64,000 bases of DNA from Morella rubra (GCA_003952965.2 CM025850.1:16544517-16608516); one strand, 5' to 3'. Positions 1-12,079 are shown, counted from the stretch's first letter. Notes: generated by a model not told the origin, from the letters alone. Program-made: numbers and translations.

Positions 1-2316
1 GACTTTTCATGAAGTCAAGACACATGCAAAAGATCACATACTTCCAAGAGGAAAGCTAGCTAGAGGACCACTAGCCGCATATTGGCTCAGGCACGTTCGT
101 AACACGCATGCATTAATACTGGCAGCGCCAACCTTCTCTTGAAACCAAGGAAATGGAAAATGACATAAAATCGAAGTGAAACAACGCTGAACCAACCAAT
201 AACATTTGGCATCGCTTCTATGTCATTTGATATATTTGGTAATCTCAAGAACCGGTCTTAATATCATTTCTCAAGGGGTTAGCTTCATGCCCTCTATATA
301 TGCAATTTGTTTACCCAAAAAAAAAAACTTTGTTTATTGCATAAAAGGAACAAGATACTGAGTTGTGAGGGAATTGTACATTGGGAGATGCGCGAGTGAA
401 GTTGGTGCAAAGGAGATGCACAAGGAGTCAAGACAAAAAATTTTCAGGAGTCACTTGAGGGCACTCGATCTTGCAAGCAATAAATTCGAAACAATTGAAT
501 TCTTCAACAAGTAATAAATGGTGGCATGTTTGTTGTTTACTATTAGAAAAACAAACTTTCACTTTTTAAGAAACAACAATACATTTAATGAAATGTTGAA
601 AACCAATTTTAAAATGTGGGGCAGTTCATGCCACACATGCAATAGATCACATACCTAGCTAAAGGATCACTAGCCGCATACTACTCATGCACGATCCTAA
701 AATGCATTCATTAATACTGCCGCCACCGGCGTTTTCTTAAAACCAAGGAAATAGAAAATGACATATGTTCGAAGTCAAACAACGCTACACCAAGCATCGA
801 TGTTTAGCGTCGATCCTATGTGATTTGATATATGTGGTAATCTCAAGAATCAATCTTTTTGTCATTTCTTGAGGGGTCAACCTCACGCCCTCTATCTAAA
901 CACTTCGTTTGCATAGAACAAAAAAACACTTCGTTTCTAGTAGGAGAGGAACAAGATATTGTGTTATGAAAGAATTGCAGATGGGCATAGACGCATGGAG
1001 ACTTACTAGGAGTCGAGAGAGAAATTTTTTGAGAGAGAGTCACTTGAGGTTACTCGCTCTTGCAAGCAATAAATTTGAAACAATCGAATTCTTCAACAAG
1101 TACTAAGTGGTTGCACGATTATCGTTCACTCTTAGAAATGCAAACTTTTACTTGTCAACAAACAACACTACATTTAATGCAATGTTGAAAACCAAGTTTA
1201 ACATATGGAACGATGGGCTTGAATTTTTATGAAGGCAAGCCACACACGCAACAAATTACATATTTCCAAGAGGAAAGCTAGCTAGAGGACCACTAGCCAC
1301 ATACCGCTCGTACACATTCCTAACACACATGAATTAATATCGGGGGCACCGGCCTTCTCTTGAAACTATGGGAATGGAAAATGACATAGGATCAAAGCCA
1401 AAACGATGTTGTACCAAGCATTCACGTTTGGCGTCGATCCTATGTCATTTGATATATATGGTAATCTTAAGAATCGATCTTGATGTCATTTCACAAGGGT
1501 CGGCTTCATGCCCTCGATATAAACACTTCGTTTGCCAAGAAAAAAAACACTTTGTTTCTGGCAAGAAGGGAACAAGATATTAAGTTGTGAAAGAATTGAA
1601 GATGCGCAGAGACGCAAGTGAAGTTGGTGCCGAGACGCACTAAGAGTTAAGAGAGAAATTTTTGGACAGAGCCACTTTAAGGTACTCGATGTTGCAAGAA
1701 AAAAATTTGAAACAATAGAATTCTTCAATAAGCAATAAATGGTTGCACATTTGTTGTTCACTCTTAGAAAAACAAACTTTCACTTGTCAAGAAACAACAT
1801 AGCTTTTAATGCAATGTTGAAAACTAATTTTAACATGTGGGGCAGTGGGCTTGACTTTAAGTCGAACCACACACTCAACAGATCACATACTTTGAAGAGA
1901 AATGCTAGCTAGAGGACCACTAGCCGCATACTGCTCATGAATGTTCCTAACACGCATGCATTAATATTGGCACCACCGGCTTTCTTTTGAAACCAAGGAA
2001 ATGAAAAATAGCATAGTATCGAAGTCAAATAAATTTGCAGCAAGCAGCTACGTTTGGCGTCAATTCTATGTCATTTGATATATATGGAAATCTCAAGAAT
2101 TAGTCTTAATGTCATCTCTCAAGTGTTCAGCTTCACGTTCTCTATATAAGCACTTGGTTTGCAAAAAAAAAAAAAAAACACTCTTTGTTTCCTTCATTCT
2201 CTCTCAACTAGCAAATAGTTTATATTTTCTTATTTTGCACTTTCTCCTTTCACTATAACAGCTCTTCCCCTAAGAAAACAAAGAAGCCACAAACATTTCT
2301 TTTGCTTGTCCACAAG
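1..2316 (+). repeat. Tandem array of ~600-bp promoter-like units
   Basis: At least four diverged head-to-tail units are visible, with boundaries near 615, 1218 and 1849; the array is already under way at base 1. Each unit repeats, in order, a segment containing GCTAGCTAGAGGACCACTAG, a stretch around GTCATTTGATATAT, a TATA-like block (CTCTATATAT near 293, a decayed version near 891, GATATAAA near 1516, CTCTATATAAG near 2140), and a tail with AATTCTTCAACAAG and ATGCAATGTTGAAAAC. The last unit runs straight into the leader of the decarboxylase fragment. I therefore read the array as amplification of that gene's promoter and 5' flank. Short open frames inside it are not conserved between units and are not called. 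Confidence 0.85.
2141..2150 (+). promoter_or_regulatory. TATA box of the decarboxylase fragment
   Basis: TCTATATAAG lies about 170 bp upstream of the ATG at 2317. It is followed by an A-run and a pyrimidine-rich leader. It is the best preserved of the four TATA-like copies in the array. Confidence 0.5.
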
Positions 2317-2586
2317 ATGAATGGCTTCAATGAGGACCAGCTAGCATCAAACCCTTTGGACCCTGAGGATTTTAGGTGGCAAGGTCACATAGTCATAGAC
2401 TTCCTAGCTGATTACTTCCGAGATATTGAGAAATACCCAATTCTAAGCCAAGTCGAACAAGGATATCTCCGGAAAAGTTTGCCAAAGTCGGCCCCATATG
2501 AGCCAGAACCCTTTGAGACCATTCTCCAAGACGTGCAAGCCCACATAGTTCCCGATATAACACATTGGCAAAGCCCTAACTTCTCT
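2317..2586 (+). pseudogene. Truncated tyrosine/aromatic L-amino-acid decarboxylase, N-terminal fragment
   Basis: The open frame begins at the ATG at 2317 and encodes about 89 residues typical of the start of plant tyrosine/DOPA or tryptophan decarboxylase (PLP-dependent group II). Landmarks are [28 protein letters not shown] and THWQSPNF. Full enzymes are about 500 residues and carry the PLP-binding lysine much further on. Here homology stops right after the HWQSPNF block and a stop follows within a few codons. No downstream exons are present in the window. The fragment cannot be an active enzyme. Substrate (Tyr, DOPA or Trp) cannot be judged from this part. Confidence 0.88.
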
Positions 2587-3344
2587 AGAAATCTAATATG
2601 AAATTTTCTACGTCAAAAACACGATTTTTAAACAAAGAAATGAAATAAAAACATGAGAAACATACTTGTATAGAAAGAACTCCACGAAATAGGACTAAAA
2701 AGCAAGATTTTGGATGAAAAACACGAATTCACCTCTATGAGAAACGAGAGAAAACATAAAACTATCGGGGATAAAATGTCATTCAAATGGATTTTGTTCA
2801 TTTTAAAATCCACCCACACTGTTCGGACGTCCAACTATTGCCATGTAGACGGTCAAGTTTTCCACGTAGACCAATCAAATTCCCAGGTATTAAAATGTAA
2901 ATCATGAACCATTAGGAAAATCTTCTGGAAATGATGGCTTTCAGAAGGTATGAGTCAGTGCCGACCGCTGTGGGTGAGCAGACGTCTGGAACATGCAACG
3001 TGGAGTACCACCTTTCGTGAAAATTATAGCCATACGACTCTGGATGGCCGAGGACCGTGCGGATGCGAATAGCTGTTCTCCACGGTCGTCTGAAATAGAC
3101 ACGTGTCAATCATGTGCGGACTATCCCAATCGTTCGGACGATATTGCAGCTTTTGTGACGATTTGACTTGCGTCACTTATGGGTGACAACTGTGTTTTGT
3201 CACCCAAAACCTGTGTGCACGTCTTCGCAAACTGTTCAAACGGGTTTGCAAATTCTTGATGAATGTATCTAGTCACAAATTTGTGACATTTTGCCTTTCA
3301 TCACCCATGAATACCGTGTGGACGTGTTTTAAAGACGTCTAGAC
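2587..3344. other. Unannotated spacer between decarboxylase fragments; possible CACTA remnant
   Basis: I see no coding homology. The part around 3150-3330 is rich in GTGAC/GTCAC motifs, as in subterminal regions of plant CACTA elements. A CACTA-like right end lies at 4093-4102, so part of this stretch may belong to a decayed CACTA element. No matching left end was found. Confidence 0.35.
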
Positions 3345-3968
3345 CAGTGGCGGATCTAGTGGGGGGCGCCCTGGGCAACTGCCCCCCCTTTGTTCTGCCA
3401 AATTCAAGTAATCTAGTGTAACATTGATTTTTTTTTTTTCGTTTTTTTTCACATGCATTTGCCTCAGGAGGGCCAGGCCGCCCCCCTTGGGCCTAACTAA
3501 TTTCTTAAACCCAGCCCCTTTTTTTTACATCTCCATTTTCGACTATAGAGGCAAGTAGGCATGCATATCTGAAATTCTTCTGTACCAACAGATTTTCTTC
3601 ATTGTTGAATTTTCTAGCATTATATAGCATTAGAAAAAAAAAAGTTGAAAAACAAAAGAAAGATCAACTGGAACTGAAAAAAAAAAGTATGGAAACAAAT
3701 AGAAAGTTGATTAAGGTTTTGTCTCTCTCTGGTAAATACATATCAATACAAGTCTACTTTATGCATGCGAATTCATAGGATCTAATTGCCACCTTTTAGT
3801 CTCAGCGAATAGTATGGTATGTGTATTTCAATATTTTTAATGCTTTTAATCCTTAATTTTCGATATTATAACTTAAGACACTTTTTGCATTACGTAGAAA
3901 AAAATTTTGAGATGTCATTTCGCCTTAGGAATTTGCCCCCCTCAACTTGAATCCTGGTTCCGCCACTG
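3345..3968. mobile_element. Non-autonomous hAT (Tip100-like) element, 624 bp
   Basis: The termini are inverted: CAGTGGCGGATC at the left, and CCGCCACTG at the right end. Both sides are flanked by the same 8-bp sequence GTCTAGAC (3337-3344 and 3969-3976), the target-site duplication length of hAT transposons. The target itself is palindromic. CAGTGGCGGA-type ends are known from Tip100-like hAT elements. There is no transposase inside; the interior is AT-rich with G/C-tracts near both ends. Confidence 0.9.
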
Positions 3969-4092
3969 GTCTAGACGTTTTTGTATTTCCTGGCACACCT
4001 TGCATAATGAAATTTATATTTTGACAGAGAAGGACATGCTTTTGAGACAAAATTTGCTTTGACATCCAGAATTTTGACACCTAATATCATTT

Positions 4093-4102
4093 TTCTTGTA
4101 GT
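4093..4102. mobile_element. CACTA-type right terminus (degenerate)
   Basis: TTCTTGTAGT lies directly upstream of the second decarboxylase fragment and matches the reverse complement of the CACTACAAGAA terminus of En/Spm elements except for the final base. The element would extend leftward. Confidence 0.45.
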
Positions 4103-4296
4103 AATATGGTCATAGATTTCCTAGCTAATTATTTCCAAGATGTTGAGAAATTCTCAGTTCTAAGCCAAGTCAAACTAGGATATCTTTGGAAACGCTTGCC
4201 AAAGTCGGCCCCATATGAGCCAAAACCTATTGAAACCATTCTCCAAGACATTCAGGCCCACATACTTCAAGGTATAACACATTAGCAAAGCCCTAA
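4103..4296 (+). pseudogene. Second tyrosine/aromatic decarboxylase fragment
   Basis: This stretch is a diverged duplicate of the 2391-2582 part of the first fragment, encoding IDFLANYFQDVEKF through the GITH block. The Trp codon of the HWQSP motif is a stop here (TAG, 4283-4285). It ends at the same AGCCCTAA position where the first fragment also loses homology, and a CACTA terminus follows at once. It is not functional. Confidence 0.85.
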
Positions 4297-4330
4297 CACT
4301 ACAAGAAAATTGGCCTTTAGCCACGAGATT
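4297..4330. mobile_element. CACTA (En/Spm) left terminus
   Basis: CACTACAAGAAAATTGG is the canonical terminal sequence of plant CACTA transposons, placed exactly at the break in the decarboxylase homology. Repeated motifs such as AGTGACGAAA follow to about 4600, as expected for a subterminal region. I could not find the opposite end, so the element's extent is unknown. Confidence 0.7.
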
Positions 4331-6180
4331 CTTAACTACCAACAAATTCTAGTCACGAAATGGTAATTTATAGTGACGAAACAAAACAGATGGTGGCTAA
4401 AAGTACTTTTGCAATAGATTTTTTTGGCAACCAACGTTATGGGGTGGGTAATACTCTTAACAATTATTAATGACGAAGGTTGTCATCGCAAGAACTATTA
4501 TTGTGGACAAAAAAAACTAATAGTCGAAGATATAGCCTTCTATAGCGACGTGAAAATCGCGTGGTTGCTAAAGTAAGGGACTTCTAGACTTCTAGTGACC
4601 AAACTTAGGCGCCGATAAGAGTAAAAAGAAATTTGAAAACGGGATAAAAGCGGGAGACACAACTCCCTCAAACTTTTGTACATTCGAATATGGAAACAGA
4701 GTGCGGCAGAGTACTGAAGACAAAAGATCTCCTAAAAACTCAAACTAAAGTTTGGGCAAAATCTCCTAAATGGTAGTAGTGCAATTTGGGGCAGAGATGT
4801 CTCAATAGATGGTGTCGGCAGCCTTCCACATATCCACTCTCAACAACAAATATGTGAGTAAGATTGAATGCCCTGACCCAATCGGATTGACTTTATTCGG
4901 ATCGAAGTCGAGCTTTATTTATGCATTCCAACAAGATTCAGGTCGGAGTCGTGTTTGTTAAACACATTTCAAAAAACTCAATCGGAATATTGCAAGTCTA
5001 TGCATTATTTTTCAAAACAATATAGTCTTGGGCTAAAAAAAAATTAGAGCCTATAATGTTTTTTACCTAAAAAAATTAGCCTAGAACGATTTAGACCAAT
5101 AATATAATGAAACAAAAAAGCCCAACGAAACCCGACCCAAACCTGATATGCCTGGGGAGGCTCAGGTTCAAAAGTCATTCCGAGTCGAGTTTCATTATCC
5201 TTGCCCCGATCGAGTCAGTCAGGTTCAAAGTAGGTGAAACCCAACTTGAAACCCGAAAAGCCCAACTTACCGCCTCATATGTTTCAAAAACAATTAATTC
5301 TTACCTTCTGTTTAATTTAGCCTTTAAACCACATGCAAAATGACCAAAATGCCCCTCTAAGAAAAAATTATTAAAAAAATAATACATAAATAAAATAAAT
5401 TGAATTGGACATTGCAGTTATGCACGATGCTCCATTTGAGATTAATGAATTGACTATCTAAGGGCATTATCGTCATTTTAGCAAAGTGTTAACAATGTGT
5501 CACTTCAGCTAACGACGACAATTGAATTGACAGGACCAATTTTATCGCAAAAGTGTACCTCAAGAATCTTCACGTTGCAATCAATAACTTAGAAACTACA
5601 ATATTAAAATTTTGACAAAAATTTCATGCCACAGGGCAGCCTATGATTAGTGTTGAGATGACATCTAAAATCTGCAAAAGCATCATTCCGTCTATTGATT
5701 TGTCTAAAAAGACTTACCTCAGGAGCCCATCGGTTGAAATCAATACCTAAGAGATTAAAATGTCAAAGTGTAAACTACAAACACTTGTACAATATTTAAG
5801 CCTTTTTATGTAAATATTATACAATATTTAAGCCTTTTTATGTAAATACGCAAATCATTAAACGTGTCAAACATCAAAAAATATTTTCTTGAAAATATAT
5901 TAAAAGAATAACCAAACATTTAAAAGGAAAAGTTTTTCTTGAAAACATTTAATAAAAAGTTTTTTACGTAAAATAATAGTTTTACAAGCAAATAAACGAA
6001 CCCTTAATAGCCAAATCAAATAGAGAACAATGACAATTTTTTAAACCTCAAATGAATTAGAAATTATAGAATCCAATTTAATTTTTGTTCATAGATGAGG
6101 CATATTATGATATTTCTCCATTCGTAATGCAGCATATCATTCATAAGATGCAATGGTAGGTATGGTAGACTCCCAAAACA
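4331..6180. other. Intergenic, transposon-derived and AT-rich
   Basis: The first part is probably CACTA subterminal sequence. 4860-5300 is rich in CCCGACC/GGGTC-like words and looks like decayed transposon. A 29-30 bp word (ACAATATTTAAGCC onward) is tandemly duplicated near 5790-5846. I see no supportable gene. Confidence 0.4.
5847..6006 (-). repeat. Dispersed AT-rich repeat, copy 1
   Basis: The segment from ATACGCAAATCATTAAACG to TAATAGTTTTACAAGCAAAT is the reverse complement, with substitutions, of 18954-19130. The GC-poor interior and the AACGAACCCT edge suggest a MITE. I did not identify exact ends or a target duplication. Confidence 0.6.
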
Positions 6181-7217
6181 AAATTGTATCTTGACGCCTA
6201 ACTACGTGACACCAAGAGATATTTTAGTTGCTGGTTGGCAAACAACCCTGCATCAAAGGATCAACCCTCTAAGCTTAAATTGCTCCCGCAGCATGTTTAC
6301 CACTTCCCTGCATCAAAAAGGAAAATCACAGTCAAAGACCATAGAGATAGGATTAAAAAAATATCAAGGCTCTATCATGTATAAAGAACACGGAGACAGG
6401 CAGACAGCCATAGCCAGGCAATGTTACTCCGAAATACACCCGGTAACCAGGCAACGAGGGGTGATTGAAAATGCATGTCAGGAAGGGCAGGAAACATTGT
6501 CGCACAGTACTGTGGGATCAGAGAACCGAAAAGTCTCTGACAAAGAGAATTCTCAGACTGCATTGATTTTACAGAAGCAACACATTATATGCCATCGAAG
6601 AGTTTCTGTTGATCAGATTATCAACATTGTTCCCAACTCTTCTGTTGAAAAGTCTCTGGCTAGTTGAATGCTGAGACAGAGTAAAACAAGTCTGGATTTC
6701 AATCTGAATGGAACCAAAAAAATTCACCCGGTTCCGTGCAAGTACAAAAAAGATTTACTTCAAAGGTAGAGAGAAATTGCAATCGTACTAAAAGATCCAC
6801 ACTGCTTTGGCATTAGATTTCACATCAGTTTTCCCTACCTAAATTTGAAGAAGAATTATAACTTTCTCAAGGATAACAGCTCTAGGATATACACAAGAAG
6901 TTTGCATGTATTTGGTACGTAATCATTCACTTCTATTAATCTATCGACAATTGTTCTTGATTTAAGTTGGTAATTCTTACCTGAAGAGTTTTGAGAATGT
7001 AGAGTGCCAGACAACCAAGCCAAGCGAGTTGTTTTCAGCCCATAACCTTTAGTTTTCCAGTTCCAATTATTCTGGAGTTCTAAGGACAAAGGAAATTTTG
7101 TCAGAGTCAAAAAAAAATGTAGGTAAAAACACAAAGCAAAGAGCTTGAAAGAGAAGCAGAGAAGCTAGAATAATGATGTGAATGAGCGCCAGGAGCATTC
7201 AGTTCAAACCAGTGGAT
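6181..7217 (-). other. Downstream region of MED19
   Basis: No recognisable coding sequence. A 158-codon open frame on the plus strand (6191-6667) has no familiar motif. The part next to 7217 should hold the MED19 3' untranslated region. Confidence 0.4.
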
Positions 7218-10200
7218 CATTCCAACTTTGGCTTTGTTACCTGGCTTTTCTTATGTTCACGAATACCAGAAAGATCCCCATTCCCTTCATGCCTCCTCTT
7301 CTGAACCAATTAAAAGAGCTATATCAGGTCTATTTGACAAGTTAGAATAACATAGTTAACATTCAGTTAAAATAAAGGATATAACATTTGACAATCAACA
7401 GAGAGGACCCCAGGCGTGGACATAAAAAGACCCTATCTAGGGCCATGTGCGTTCCTGCATTCAATTGTTCCAATATCCAACTAACCCTATCCTTCAAGGT
7501 TCTAAGTTTTTAAGTTTGCATTTAGAACCAAAGTAAAATGTAGACTGGACTTCTATGTTTGTTGAAACAGTTTAAGAAGAAGGATCCCCAGCTCTCTATT
7601 TGCTAATCAGTTAGATATCCAAAATCGAATGGTTGGTGGGCAATTAATTAGAGATCACAAAGAAAGTGGATGCTGCTCTAAAAGTTGGGGATCTGAAAAC
7701 TAAACCAGACCCGTAGGAGTTGGCAGCTCAACAACCATGATGAGACATAGGGTAACTATGAATATGTTCCACAAGAGAAACGCTATTACGGAGTGCTTCT
7801 TCTTCCCCCACCAAAACAGAAACACCCACAACAATGAGTGGTGGCTGACAACCCCTCATGAGGTATTTGGATTCCACAATTTATCACCAACTAAAAAATC
7901 TTCTCATTAAAAAAGAGAAGATTGATTTAAGCCACTACATGCATGACATGTCAAGAAAAGAGATCATGTGAAAACCTTATTTTGCTTTTTTGAATCATAA
8001 TGCCCATTGCTAGTTCTATTGTGATAGTCACCCTCGCCTTTGTGGCAGTGTTTGTGCTTCTTATAGTCCTTTATCTTCTTCTTTTCACTGTCTTTGTGCT
8101 TTCTATGCTTCCTTTCCTTATCTATGGACTGACCATTCAACTTCACTACTGCAGTAGAGATCCCCTTCTCAGCCTGTTAACACCATATTAAAATTGCAAA
8201 AAATGTGTCACAGAATTTACCCATCAAGAACGTACTTTTATTCTCAAGTCAGAAAGCCATGCCCTTTCCCGGACTATCAGTGAAACCCAAAATTATTGAA
8301 CGTTATCCGCCAGAACCGGCTTCCCAGGAAGTAAGAGCATGACAAGGTGAGATAGGTCTTACAGCAGGCAGGTAGATGGGAGTTGTCTCTCTCATCTGAA
8401 ATGCTTCCCGAAGTATATTGAAGTCAAAAGGATGTATATGCACACTCTTCTCACTCAAAAAGGGAATATTCTGAAAGAGCTGATCGAATTCCATCCCATC
8501 TCCTTTCCTGATTTCTGTATCTCCCACAACATTGCGCAGATAGGGAGTCTGCGATATTGATAAAGGAAGTGACCTCTTGCAAAAGAATTCATGATGAGGC
8601 CAAAGCTTGTACCGATTTATGAGATCAACAGCACCACCGAGTTCCCTAGGCCCTAGCCACGCAAAAAGGGCATGGTTAAAAAGCAGAACCTTCCAGAGGG
8701 AGAGGGGCTAGTAGGACAAGGAAAAATAAGCCAATTGGCCAATGGCATGATTCCTACTACCCCCAATGATTCTATGAAGAACGAGACAAATTGTCATGAA
8801 CACCTGAGATTATTTAGAAAAGGCAACTATACAGAGATCAGAGAGGCTTGTCTTAAGGCATTAAGGTCAAATTTTGCACACTCTAAAAGTTTTATCGATG
8901 TTTTCCTTTCTTTTGCTAAATTAGAAGATAAAAAGCTCTCTGCAATATCTTATCGTGTTGTTTTCCTCGTTTATAGAAGGAATTTAGACCTCTAAAGAGT
9001 AGAGTCGAGGCTAGAGAATGAAGCATCAAGTCTTGGTAACCTACCAATTATAATAAAAAGACAGATATGCATCCAAAAGAATTCCTAACATAGAGACATT
9101 AGTGGATGTTTGAGCTTTTGCTTCTCCAGGCTTTCAAGTTCCAAGTGATCATTTCACAATCACAAGGGTTAAATGAAGCTCATAGGGCTATATCACAGCG
9201 TTTAAACCTCAAGAGACATAGGCAAAGATAAAAATATGAAGGGTTCTAAAAAACGTAGGAATAGATAACTAAATTGATAAATAAGATTATCTACCAATAT
9301 TTAAATCTCACTTTGAGACATAGGCATTAAGGTTCTTCTCAAGTATATCCATTACCTTGGACCCTTCAGAAAGGGAGTTCCACAGAAGTGAAATAAGAAC
9401 AAAGGCCTCAAAGTAAAGATGAAAATGTTTAGAAAACCCGACAATCATGGTTATCGTTGAGAAATATCAACCAGCAGAAAGTGTGTCAGCAAGCCATTAG
9501 TAAATTCAAGTTCCAAGTGATCATTTCACGATCGGAAGGTTAAATGAAGCTCATATTGCTATATCACCGTTTTTAAACCTCACGAGACACACTTCCCAGC
9601 GTGAAGCTCTGATAAACAGTGAATAAAAGTATGAAGGGTTCTAAAAAACATAGGAATACCGAATAGATAACGAAATTGATAAATAAAATTATCTACCAAT
9701 ACATAGAGCTAAGGACCTCTTTTTAAATCTCACTTAGAGACATAGGCATTAAGCTTCTTCTCAAGTATATCCATTACCTTAGACCCTTCAGAAAGGCAGT
9801 TCCAAAGAAGTGAAATAAGAACAAAGGCCTCAAAGAAAAGATGAAAATGTTGAGAAAACCCGACAATCATGGTTATTGTTGAGAAATATCAACCAGCAGA
9901 AATTGTGTCAGCAAGCCATTAGTAAATTCAAGTTCCAAGTGATCGTTTCACGATCAGAAGGGTAAATGAAGCTCATATTGCTATATCACTGTGTTTAAAC
10001 CTCACAAGACACTTCCCAGCGTGAAGCTCTGATAAACAGTGAATAAAAGTATGAAGGGTTCTAAAAAGCGTAGGAATAGATAACGGAATCAATAAATAAA
10101 ATTATCTACCAATCCGTAGAGCTAAGGACCTCCGTTTAAATCTCACTTAGAGACATAGGCATTAAGCTTCTTCTCAAGTATATCCATTACCTTAGACCCT

Positions 10201-12079
10201 TCAGAAAGGGAGTTCCAAAGAAGTGAAGTAAGAATAAAGGCCCCAAAGTAAAGATGAAAATGTTTAGAAAACCAGACAATCATGGTTATTGTTGAGAAAT
10301 ATCAACCAGCAGAAAGTGTGTCTGCAAGCCATTAGTAAATCCATGGGTCAGGTGTCAAAATTTTATTTTAAAAATACATGTAATCACCAACAAAAATCAA
10401 AGAGAGCCAAATTGTTTGGACCTCGTTCAAATCACTTTCCAATGACTCCTAATATTCATTAGAAGTTCAATCCAATTTGGCTTCTCTAACAGCTCTAGCA
10501 AAAGACCGTAGACACATTGCAACCAGTTCTGACCAATTCAATTGTTTCCCAGTCCATCAGAAGAGCCAAACTGGCTTACTGGCTTGGTGATGGAGGACAG
10601 GCTAGAAAGTTCAGAGTTTAACGTATAACCAGGGAATGATTTTGCATGATAGTAGGTAGTTTCTCCAATAATGATCAAGAAGAATAGCATTCTAGGAACT
10701 CCTTCGATCTGCAGATTTTGTTATACCAGGAAAAAGAGATCTATTTCATAGAGGTCAAAAAGAGAGCCTGCAGAACACTAACAAGGAAGAATAAAACTGA
10801 GGAAAGTAAGAAATAGAGCAGACCACATCCAAAGCTCAAGCTTTCAAACTCAATACTGTCGATTCAATTAAAACTGACAATATTAAGAAACTAGAAACTT
10901 GCATGGCAAGTAAAAGTCTCCACTCATATGGAAACTCTAAAAGACTCAACCTACCAAACCAAAATGGAAAAATAGAAGAAATGAAAATCTAAAAATCAGC
11001 AGAACATAACAATGAAAGACCAAGAAAGCAACACTTGTATTGCTAGAAATCGACAGACTCACCACAACCCGAACTTTGGTGGTTTGCAGGCTTTACTTTT
11101 CAACTATTGGTTTACTTTTTGTTTTCCATTAGTTTGTGGTGCATTAATGAAAATTTAAGGTGGTTTATGATGTCTTTATTTTTGTTTTTAATTTTGTTTA
11201 CCTTCTTGAGTTCATTTCAAATGAATATTTCAATTGATTACAACTCAAATGGATTCCTATTTTGCCAGGACTTATTTATTGGCACGTCATTCGTTCAGGT
11301 TTCAGTAGGAATTTTATACCAAGTTAATTAGATGCCTGTAAAGCTGATTCAGGAAAGTTCCAAGTTATCATAATGCGTTCTTGGATCGGTCACATATGAT
11401 GGATCTGATTTTTCTCATACGAGTAAAGAAATCCATCTAACAAAAGCTTCTGCAAGATTTTGAACTATAATGAACAATCATCGGTCCATGGTCCTTTCTA
11501 CCTGTTAAGAATTCAATTAAATGCAACGCCTGTGGACACGCATCACATGTTCCCTAAGGCAACCAGATCATTGAAGACCGTGTGAAAGAAGGTATCTCGG
11601 AGAGCCATAGGACTACGTCACGCTAAATGTTGGTGATACATAGAGTCTACCACCAGGACAAAAATTACATATATATCCCAGGAATATCGGATACATATTT
11701 TAAAACCTCCATATTCCTTGGATTACTTTACATGGACAAAAGATGGATCATCAACCATTCCTACCAAAACAAATTTTCAAATTAAGAAAGAACAAAAGAT
11801 AACTGCTGGAATTATGCTGTTAAAATGAATTAAATCTCCACTAGGGAGTATGACAAAGAGAGCTCCTCCCAATACTCGCTCTATTGTGAGAAGCAACTTA
11901 ACAAAACTTCAATGTTAACACCAAGTTGCTCCATAATATGCACACATTTCTTCTTCAAAAGTTATCAAAAGAAAATTACCATATTTCTGAAGGACTATCT
12001 CCACAAGTATGACAAACAACCAAATAAGTAGCTAATTAAGCATCTTACCCGTTCCAAACTTTCTGCCTTCATGATCCAT
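7218..12079 (-). CDS. MED19: Mediator complex subunit 19 (MED19), four exons
   Basis: MED19 is a head-module-associated subunit of Mediator, which links transcription factors to RNA polymerase II in the nucleus. Exons on the minus strand are 12079-12049, 8652-8363, 8173-7976 and 7301-7218. All introns are GT-AG and the joined frame is 603 bp (200 residues plus stop). The 31-bp first exon encodes MDHEGRKFGT and splits a Gly codon. Exon 2 carries GPRELGGAVDLINRYKL, PHHEFFCKRSLPLSIS and VVGDTEIRKGDGM, the conserved plant MED19 core. Exon 3 is the Lys/His-rich tail (KERKHRKHKD, KKHKHCHKGEG). Exon 4 ends in KRRHEGNGD and HKKSQ. Arabidopsis MED19 is slightly longer, near 220 residues. Intron 1 is 3.4 kb and contains a tandem array. 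Exon calls come from reading splice sites and remembered family sequence; no transcript was available. Confidence 0.93.
9133..10340 (-). repeat. Three-unit tandem repeat inside MED19 intron 1
   Basis: Three direct units (about 9133-9504, 9505-9926, 9927-10340; 372, 422 and 414 bp) each begin TTCAAGTTCCAAGTGATC; the second and third are preceded by GCAAGCCATTAGTAAA, which also closes the third. On the minus strand every unit holds a short frame that reads AFVLISLLWNSLSEGSK (AFILTSLLWNSLSEGSK in the third unit) and then VMDILEK. A possible donor lies after the Lys codon and a possible acceptor upstream. It may be a captured exon or chance. I do not recognise the peptide. Confidence 0.85.
10341..12048 (-). 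other. Remainder of MED19 intron 1
   Basis: AT-rich, no recognisable gene or RNA. A short plus-strand hydrophobic frame near 11107-11331 is low-complexity and is not called. Confidence 0.5.

Noticed and set aside
6191..6667. 158-codon plus-strand open frame downstream of MED19
   Set aside because: No recognisable motif, no splice context, ordinary composition; most likely chance.
8672..8995. 107-codon plus-strand open frame
   Set aside because: Lies antisense to MED19 within intron 1, starting just beyond exon 2, with no known domain.
9133..10340. CRISPR-like array
   Set aside because: The units are 372-422 bp direct repeats in a plant intron, without short repeats and spacers.
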